From NCBI RefSeq assembly GCF_000775285.1, contig NZ_JJML01000020.1, positions 1-64,000 of the forward strand: a stretch of 64,000 nt of DNA. Direction: 5' to 3'. Positions 58,859 to 64,000 of the stretch are shown here, in pieces. A program made the position numbers and the translations under genes. The notes under the pieces were generated by a model. That model was given only the letters and a program-made list of their open reading frames with translations, had not been told where the DNA came from and ran no database searches. Each line of letters starts with the position of its first letter. The first letter of the stretch is position 1. Source of the DNA: Neosynechococcus sphagnicola sy1. GTDB taxonomy: Bacteria > Cyanobacteriota > Cyanobacteriia > Neosynechococcales > Neosynechococcaceae.

Positions 58859-59229
58859 ATGACTTTTCGACCTGAACGACTAGATGAATTGCTCAAAGCC
58901 TATAAGAATCCAGAAGGACTGCTGGGCGATGGAGGAATTCTTAAACAGCTGCGTTGAGGGAACGCTGCTTGAATGCGGAAATGAAAATACATCTGCAAGA
59001 GTAACAGGCGGAGCCTTTGAGTGCAGCCAAGCCAGCTCGTAACCGCGGCAATGGTCACAGCTAGAAGCCCCCCCTGTAGGAGGCAAGCTACAGAGGTGAG
59101 TTTGGGGAGGCTCAAATCATCGTCCCACGCCGCTTTGATGACTTTGACGACCAGATGTGCCGCTATGCTAGGGGCATGACTACCCGTGGTATCCAGGTGC
59201 AGACGACTTCCACCCAACAGCGACACTGA
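58859..59229 (+). pseudogene. IS256-family transposase remnant
   Basis: A degenerate fragment of a mutator-type (IS256) transposase. The first 33 codons from ATG 58859 (LDELLKAYKNPEGLLGDGGI, then LKQL and a premature stop) match the transposase N-terminus. After a deletion and several stops, the frame ending in TGA 59227-59229 matches a further block: EAQIIVPRRFDDFDDQM followed by YARGMTTRGIQV. The catalytic core is absent. No terminal inverted repeats are seen. The remnant ends 13 bases before the tRNA-Cys gene, on the opposite strand. Confidence 0.75.
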
Positions 59230-59242
59230 GCTTTTTACTTCA

Positions 59243-59315
<73 letters not shown>

Positions 59316-59668
59316 ACAGATTCAGTCCTAAAAGTATAGCAAATCTTGAGGTTGATGCTGGATGGGTCTGATACTGGGCAGACTCCTCAGCCTTTGGGCA
59401 ATTTCTGTGACCGAAATCACCCAGCGCCTGTTATCAGCGTCCTGAATCCTGCTACCCTCTCACGTTAAGGTGTAAAAATTTATTAGGAGATCTCTTTCAG
59501 GGAGAGTTTGCCAAACCCTATGATTGGCTGATCATCCTGAGCCTGATCCGTAACTTTCCCCTCAACACAGGTAATCCGTGTAATGAGTGCGTTTCCTCAC
59601 AACTAGATACAGAGGGTTCTCATTGGGAACGGTTCTCGCTCCTTGTCGTTTCCCCAGCTGCCACGACC
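59316..59668. other. Intergenic region before the CpdA-like gene
   Basis: 353 bases with the tRNA promoter on one side and that of the phosphodiesterase on the other. An AT-rich block (AAAAATTTATTAGGAGA around 59474-59490) may be a promoter element. I see no further gene. Confidence 0.4.
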
Positions 59669-60466
59669 ATGCTCACAGTCCCGACCTTACTGGTTGCTCA
59701 GATTACTGATCTTCACCTGTTTGCTGCCCCCGAAGAGGAACTGCTGGGTTTGCCCACCTGCCGTTCTTTTGAAACTGTGATCGAGGCAGTGCAACAGCTT
59801 CACCCTCAGCCTGATTTACTGCTGTTGACGGGGGATCTTTCTCAGGATGGGAGCCTAGAGTCCTATGAGCATTTGAAGTCGCTGTTGAGTCCCCTAGGCA
59901 TCCCAACGTATTGGCTGCCGGGAAATCATGATGATCAGGGGGTGATGCAGCAGGTCTTGACCTCCCCCCCCTTCAGTAACCAAAAATCGTTCACGGTCAA
60001 GGACTGGCGTTTCTTGCTACTCAACTCAGGGGTCCCCCACTATGTCCATGGGGAGGTATCACGAGAGCAACTGAACTGGCTAGACCAGGAATTACAGCGG
60101 GCTGCCGAACAACCGACCCTGGTGAGTTTGCATCACCCTCCGTTTGTCGTGCATTCCGATTGGTTAGATGGCAGCATTCTGCGCAACCCAGCGGATTTGT
60201 TTGCGGTGATTGCCCGCCATCCCCAGGTGAAGCTCGTGATCTTCGGTCATATTCATCAGGAATTTGATCGTCAGTGGCAACAGGTACGCTTCTTAGGCAC
60301 TCCTTCTACCTGCATCCAGTTCATGCCCCGTAGTACTCAGTTCTCCCTGGATGAGACGCGCCCAGGGTTTCGACTGCTACGACTCCACCCTGATGGTTCT
60401 TGGGAAACCCAAGTAGAACGAGTGCTGTTTGAGCATCAGCGGGATTTAACCGCCAGTGGTTACTGA
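59669..60466 (+). CDS. CpdA-like metallophosphodiesterase
   Basis: A 265-residue calcineurin-type phosphoesterase of the CpdA (3',5'-cAMP phosphodiesterase) group. All metal-binding motifs are visible: ITDLH (D14, H16), LLTGDLSQDG (D56), PGNHDD (N86, H87), SLHHPPF and FGHIHQ. It probably hydrolyses cAMP or related phosphodiesters in the cytosol; cyanobacteria use cAMP signalling, which is consistent. No adenylate cyclase is adjacent. There is no signal peptide. The substrate is not proven by sequence. Confidence 0.85.
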   Translation: MLTVPTLLVAQITDLHLFAAPEEELLGLPTCRSFETVIEAVQQLHPQPDLLLLTGDLSQDGSLESYEHLKSLLSPLGIPTYWLPGNHDDQGVMQQVLTSPPFSNQKSFTVKDWRFLLLNSGVPHYVHGEVSREQLNWLDQELQRAAEQPTLVSLHHPPFVVHSDWLDGSILRNPADLFAVIARHPQVKLVIFGHIHQEFDRQWQQVRFLGTPSTCIQFMPRSTQFSLDETRPGFRLLRLHPDGSWETQVERVLFEHQRDLTASGY

Positions 60467-60659
60467 AGCACCACAATAGTTGCAGCAGGATTAACCCTCC
60501 CAAGGTGGGAAATGTTAGATTAGAGGAGTCTAATTGGCAAAACTCCGATACTTTGGGGCAGGCAAGCGGGATGGTGTTCTTCCGTAGTGGAAGATGGCTC
60601 TCTAGGTGGTCGGCGAGTCTGCATTTACTTCATAAACATTATCCTGTTGTCATTCACCG

Positions 60660-61934
60660 ATGTCTCCAAGTGATCTTATATCGACGGCTGATTCGGCTAC
60701 CGCTGAGTCTGAATTAAGTACTCAAATGGCTGCAATTCCCACCCTTGAGTATGTGGGGGTGAGTCCCAATGGAATTAGTATTACGCCTGCCAGTTTTCCG
60801 GCTCAGCGATCGCAGGAGACAGTACCCCTATCAAAATCAGAACTCCTACGCCGCACCCTAGAACGCCACCGCGGCGATCGCCAGTTGGTCATTCTGCAAG
60901 ACTTCCCCGACCCGGATGCCCTGTCGTCGGCTTGGGCCTATAAACTGATTGCCCAGCAGTTTGAGATTCAGTGTGACATTGTTTATGGGGGCACCCTGAG
61001 CCACCAGGAAAATATTGCCTTGGTCAAGTTAACGGGTCTAGCGGTGCAGCGCTGGACGACTCAGACCCTGAAGAGCAAGGATTTAAATATCTACCAGGGG
61101 TGCATCTACATTGATCACCAGGGCACAACGACCCAATTAGCACCCTTGGTCAAGCAGGCTGGAATTCCCCTTACCGTTGTGGTTGACCACCACAGTGTGC
61201 AGCAGGAAAAGCTGGAAACTGAGTTTTGTGATATCCGCCCCCAAGCTCGAGCTACCGCCACCATATTTACCCAGTACCTCCAGGTGGGGTTACTCAAGAT
61301 CGATAGCAGTGTCGCTGAGCATGTCAAGTGTGCCACGGCGCTGATGCACGGCATTCGCTCCGATACGAATCGTCTGATGTATGCCCAGGAAGAGGACTTT
61401 CTGGCCGCCGGATACCTGAGTCGCTTCTATGATGCTCAACTGCTGAATGCAGTGCTGCAAGCCTCCCGGTCTCGCCAAGTCATGGGCGTGATTGAGCGAT
61501 CGCTGAAGAATCGGATTGTGCAGAATAATTTCTCCATTGCGGGGGTGGGTTATTTACACTACGACGACCGAGATGCCATTCCTCAGGCTGCGGACTTCTT
61601 GGTCACAGAAGAGAATGTCCATACAGCGGTTGTCTATGGCATTATCCATGACGAAGATAAAGAAGAAATGCTCGTTGGCTCTCTGCGCACCACGAAGCTG
61701 ACCCTTGACCCCGATGAATTCCTCAAGGAAGCATTTGGTCAGGATGCCCAAGGACGGTTTTTTGGGGGAGGCCGCTCTATGGCTGGGGGCTTTGAAGTGC
61801 CCATTGGTTTCCTGTCGGGCTGTAATGACACCGCTGAGTATGCCAAGTTGAAGTGGGATGTCTTTGACGGTCAGATTAAGCAAAAGCTACTGAAACTGGT
61901 CAACCCCAAGGGCAATCTCATCCGTACCGAGTAG
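60660..61934 (+). CDS. DHH family phosphoesterase (NrnA-like)
   Basis: A 424-residue phosphoesterase of the DHH/DHHA1 superfamily. Motif I is QDFPDPDALSS (D84, D86), motif II IYIDHQG (about 150-154), motif III VVDHHS (176-179), and the C-terminal DHHA1-like glycine motif is GRFFGGGRSMAGGFEVPIG. NrnA-type members degrade nanoRNA and dephosphorylate pAp; related ones hydrolyse cyclic dinucleotides. The N-terminal 60 residues are an unconserved extension, so ATG 60726 may be the real start. It lies after the CpdA-like gene on the same strand. Confidence 0.83.
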   Translation: MSPSDLISTADSATAESELSTQMAAIPTLEYVGVSPNGISITPASFPAQRSQETVPLSKSELLRRTLERHRGDRQLVILQDFPDPDALSSAWAYKLIAQQFEIQCDIVYGGTLSHQENIALVKLTGLAVQRWTTQTLKSKDLNIYQGCIYIDHQGTTTQLAPLVKQAGIPLTVVVDHHSVQQEKLETEFCDIRPQARATATIFTQYLQVGLLKIDSSVAEHVKCATALMHGIRSDTNRLMYAQEEDFLAAGYLSRFYDAQLLNAVLQASRSRQVMGVIERSLKNRIVQNNFSIAGVGYLHYDDRDAIPQAADFLVTEENVHTAVVYGIIHDEDKEEMLVGSLRTTKLTLDPDEFLKEAFGQDAQGRFFGGGRSMAGGFEVPIGFLSGCNDTAEYAKLKWDVFDGQIKQKLLKLVNPKGNLIRTE

Positions 61935-62025
61935 TCTTTCAAAGTTCACTCGGGGGCATCTGGGGGTAGGGTTGCGATCCCAAGTACAATGGCAGCGTTA
62001 GGATTGCTGTCTGGTAACGTTACCA

Positions 62026-63534
62026 ATGCTAGGTTCCCGTCAGTTTCCCCCACTGTTTTCCCAAGTCCTGGATCGGGTTGCCTTGACGGTAATTGCCATC
62101 CTTGGACTCTTGATCGCATTGCTGCTCTGGAGTGGGGATCATAGTGTTCCCCGCGTGCGTGACTTTAGCTGGCAAGAGCGGCTGATTGGTGCTGAGGACA
62201 CGGCTTTTGTGCTGACGTTTAGCCGTCCGATGAATCCAGAGAGCGTGGAAGCTAACTTACAAGTGGGGCCACCACTGCCGGGACGCATCAGTTGGGCAGG
62301 TCGCCGCCTTGCCTATACCTTGAATGCTCCTGCACCCTATGGCACCCAGTACAAGTTACAGTTACAGGGCGCAAAAGATCGATTTACCGCTGATCAGGAC
62401 GCTGCCATTGCTCCCTTTACAGGTCAGTTTCAGACCCGCGATCGCGCCTTTGCTTATATTGGTGTCACCGGTGCAGAAGCCGGACGACTGATTCTCTACA
62501 ATCTCACCCGACAACAGAAACAGATCCTAACTCCGACGAATCTGGTGGTACTAGATTTCAAATTCTATCCGGAAGGCCAACAGATTTTGTTCTCTGCCAC
62601 GGATCGGGGGCAACAACCTCAAGGGTTGCTCGATCAAAAGTTGTATACCGTCACGACGGGACTGCCCCTGCAAGCAACTCGATCCTGGGATTGGTTACCC
62701 TGGCTGCGTCCTCCCTCATCGGCTCCAGGGGTGATCAGCCAGGTACTAGACAGCCGAGATTATCAAAATCTCAAGTTTGACCTCTCTGCCGATGGCCTAA
62801 CCATTGTCGTGCAGCGTGTTGGTCGTAAGAATCCCGGAGACTCTGGCCTGTGGATTCTCCAACCCCATGCAGCCCCTCAACCCCTGAAGAATCAACCAGG
62901 GGGCGATTTCTTGATCACCCCTGATAGTCAGGCGATCGCCATTGCCCAAGGGCAAGGACTGGCGATTTTGCCCTTGACCCCCGCTGCCCAACCCTTAGAC
63001 TTCTTACCCAAATTTGGTTTGGTGATGGGTTTCTCCAGGGATGGTGCCCAGGCATTGATGCTGAAATTCAATCAAGATTACACGCGATCGCTATTTTTGG
63101 TCACGAATCAGGGGATGCAGAAACAACTACTCCGCACCACCGGGTCGGTATTAAAAGCCCAGTTTGATCCGACCAACCAGTTAATCTATTGCCTGTTAAC
63201 GGAGTTGTTACCGGGCAAAACCTACCGGGAAGAACCCTATCTCGCGGCCTTTCATTTGCAACAGAACCGGCTGGTGCCGCTGCTGCGGTTGCCAGATCAG
63301 CGGGATATCCAGTTCAGCCTTTCTCCTGATGGGCTGGCACTGCTCCTGGATCAGGTGGTGACCACTACTAGTAACACTACTACCCCAACGGGAATGCCAA
63401 TGACCACCGATGGCAAGATGATCGCCAGTAGTCGTCTCTGGTTACTGCCCTTACCCCAACAATGGCAGCAACCGGTGCAGATACAACCAGTAGCCCTCCC
63501 CCTACCCGGTCTCCATCCTCAGTGGTTGCCTTGA
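62026..63534 (+). CDS. Membrane-anchored beta-propeller-like protein, unknown
   Basis: A 502-residue protein with one N-terminal membrane helix (about 18-36), then a large extracytoplasmic part. Residues about 45-140 resemble an SbsA-like Ig fold (FVLTFSRPMNPESVEANLQV), and residues 140-500 have repeated WD40/TolB-like strands (LDFKFYPEGQQILFSATD, LKFDLSADGLTIVVQ, GFSRDGAQALMLKF, QFSLSPDGLALLLDQ) suggesting a beta-propeller. It is likely a periplasmic scaffold anchored in the cytoplasmic membrane. No enzymatic motif is seen. The function is unknown. Confidence 0.72.
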   Translation: MLGSRQFPPLFSQVLDRVALTVIAILGLLIALLLWSGDHSVPRVRDFSWQERLIGAEDTAFVLTFSRPMNPESVEANLQVGPPLPGRISWAGRRLAYTLNAPAPYGTQYKLQLQGAKDRFTADQDAAIAPFTGQFQTRDRAFAYIGVTGAEAGRLILYNLTRQQKQILTPTNLVVLDFKFYPEGQQILFSATDRGQQPQGLLDQKLYTVTTGLPLQATRSWDWLPWLRPPSSAPGVISQVLDSRDYQNLKFDLSADGLTIVVQRVGRKNPGDSGLWILQPHAAPQPLKNQPGGDFLITPDSQAIAIAQGQGLAILPLTPAAQPLDFLPKFGLVMGFSRDGAQALMLKFNQDYTRSLFLVTNQGMQKQLLRTTGSVLKAQFDPTNQLIYCLLTELLPGKTYREEPYLAAFHLQQNRLVPLLRLPDQRDIQFSLSPDGLALLLDQVVTTTSNTTTPTGMPMTTDGKMIASSRLWLLPLPQQWQQPVQIQPVALPLPGLHPQWLP

Positions 63535-63566
63535 GTTACACCAGGCCTCTGGATCCCAAAAGTGTA

Positions 63567-64000
63567 TTAGCAACTAACAATGCCTGACCATTGCACCTGC
63601 TTCAGCCCATCCCGACGGTAGGAAAAAAACCGATCGGGTTGCTGGTAGGTACAATCAGGGGCGATCGCCACCTGTTCGGGCTTAATTCCCAATCGTTCCA
63701 GTTGGAGGGCATTCACCCGCCGCACATCCAAGCGCACCCGTCCCGGTTCAGGATCGGGCAAAATCGGAGGATTGGGCAGTTGGGCCAGCCACACCAACAG
63801 GGGGTCAGCGGGTTGGTTGACCGATTCAGGGACAATCGTCGCTCCCACCGTGGCAGCGACCTCCGTTGCCACCTGATAGACTGACCCTGAGATCGCTGGC
63901 CCCATGGCAATTCGCAGATCAGTGAGCTGACTGCCCTGGGACTGCAAGCGGGCGATCGCTTGGGGCAAAATTTGGGTTGCGGTTCCCCGCCAGCCTGCAT
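63567..64000 (-). CDS. pgeF: PgeF/YfiH-type purine nucleoside phosphorylase, C-terminal part
   Basis: The 3' part of a gene that continues beyond the window's end. The visible protein begins with HAGWRGTA at the right edge, the copper/zinc-site block of the YfiH/PgeF (DUF152, laccase-like) family, and continues to a C-terminal block with CTYQQPDRFFSYRRDG and the stop at 63567. Members act on purine nucleosides (phosphorylase/adenosine deaminase activity) and, in E. coli, edit peptidoglycan precursors. It is convergent with the propeller gene. The frame is open to 64000 from the minus side. Confidence 0.85.
   Translation of the reverse strand, partial: AGWRGTATQILPQAIARLQSQGSQLTDLRIAMGPAISGSVYQVATEVAATVGATIVPESVNQPADPLLVWLAQLPNPPILPDPEPGRVRLDVRRVNALQLERLGIKPEQVAIAPDCTYQQPDRFFSYRRDGLKQVQWSGIVSC

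Overview
The window is a stretch of cyanobacterial chromosome. The evidence is direct: many HIP1-type GCGATCGC octamers, genes confined to oxygenic phototrophs (ndhS, acsF, a tocopherol methyltransferase, a carotenoid oxygenase, FBT/BT1 transporter), and several families known mainly from cyanobacteria (HAS-barrel protein, DUF4079, DUF3326, pentapeptide-repeat proteins, Rbp-type RRM protein beside rpsU). It is probably a unicellular or simple filamentous non-heterocystous lineage, but the species cannot be named from sequence alone.

Layout. 1-640: end of a large RTX calcium-binding protein. 640-1350: decayed DNA with two gene remnants and a pair of identical 16-bp palindromes. 1350-10070: DUF4079 membrane protein, PilZ-bearing cellulose-synthase-like GT2, GT39-like transferase, site-2 protease plus rodA, ndhS and the HAS-barrel gene. 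10270-23150: orphan gene, mfd, acsF, two DUF6232 paralogs, a GH38 mannosidase, a proline-rich cyanobacterial protein and a GIY-YIG-like protein. 23400-28800: flavin monooxygenase, membrane proteins, rbp, rpsU, pentapeptide protein. 28870-33300: ClpC, ferredoxin, LivF-like ATPase, tocopherol methyltransferase. 33320-42600 is almost all minus strand: GT4, MFS, recO, deoC, DUF3326, carotenoid oxygenase, BT1 transporter. 42840-53960 is more accessory: cupin, an AT-rich orphan gene, pentapeptide proteins, mrp, lipoate ligase, sodB, hybrid histidine kinase, AT-rich GT2. 54110-64000: gatA, hflX, EVE protein, J-domain/pentapeptide fusion, IS256 remnant beside tRNA-Cys, CpdA-like and DHH phosphoesterases, a beta-propeller-like protein and the end of pgeF.

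The most important caution for a reader: eleven conserved genes are each interrupted by one to three frameshifts, fifteen in total. Nearly all sit in short homopolymers (mostly C/G of 5-9 bases, a few A/T), and thirteen of the fifteen are repaired by removing one base. I read these as sequencing errors and annotate the genes as single, probably functional CDSs. No CRISPR array, intact insertion sequence or complete prophage is visible. The best candidates for undescribed biology are the AT-rich orphan at 43500-44636 (hydrophobic segment plus coiled coil, possibly a membrane-active effector), the phased twin palindromes at 966-1044, the identical 18-mers at the stop codons of rbp and rpsU, and the uncharacterised C-terminal domain of the pentapeptide protein at 48542-49657.
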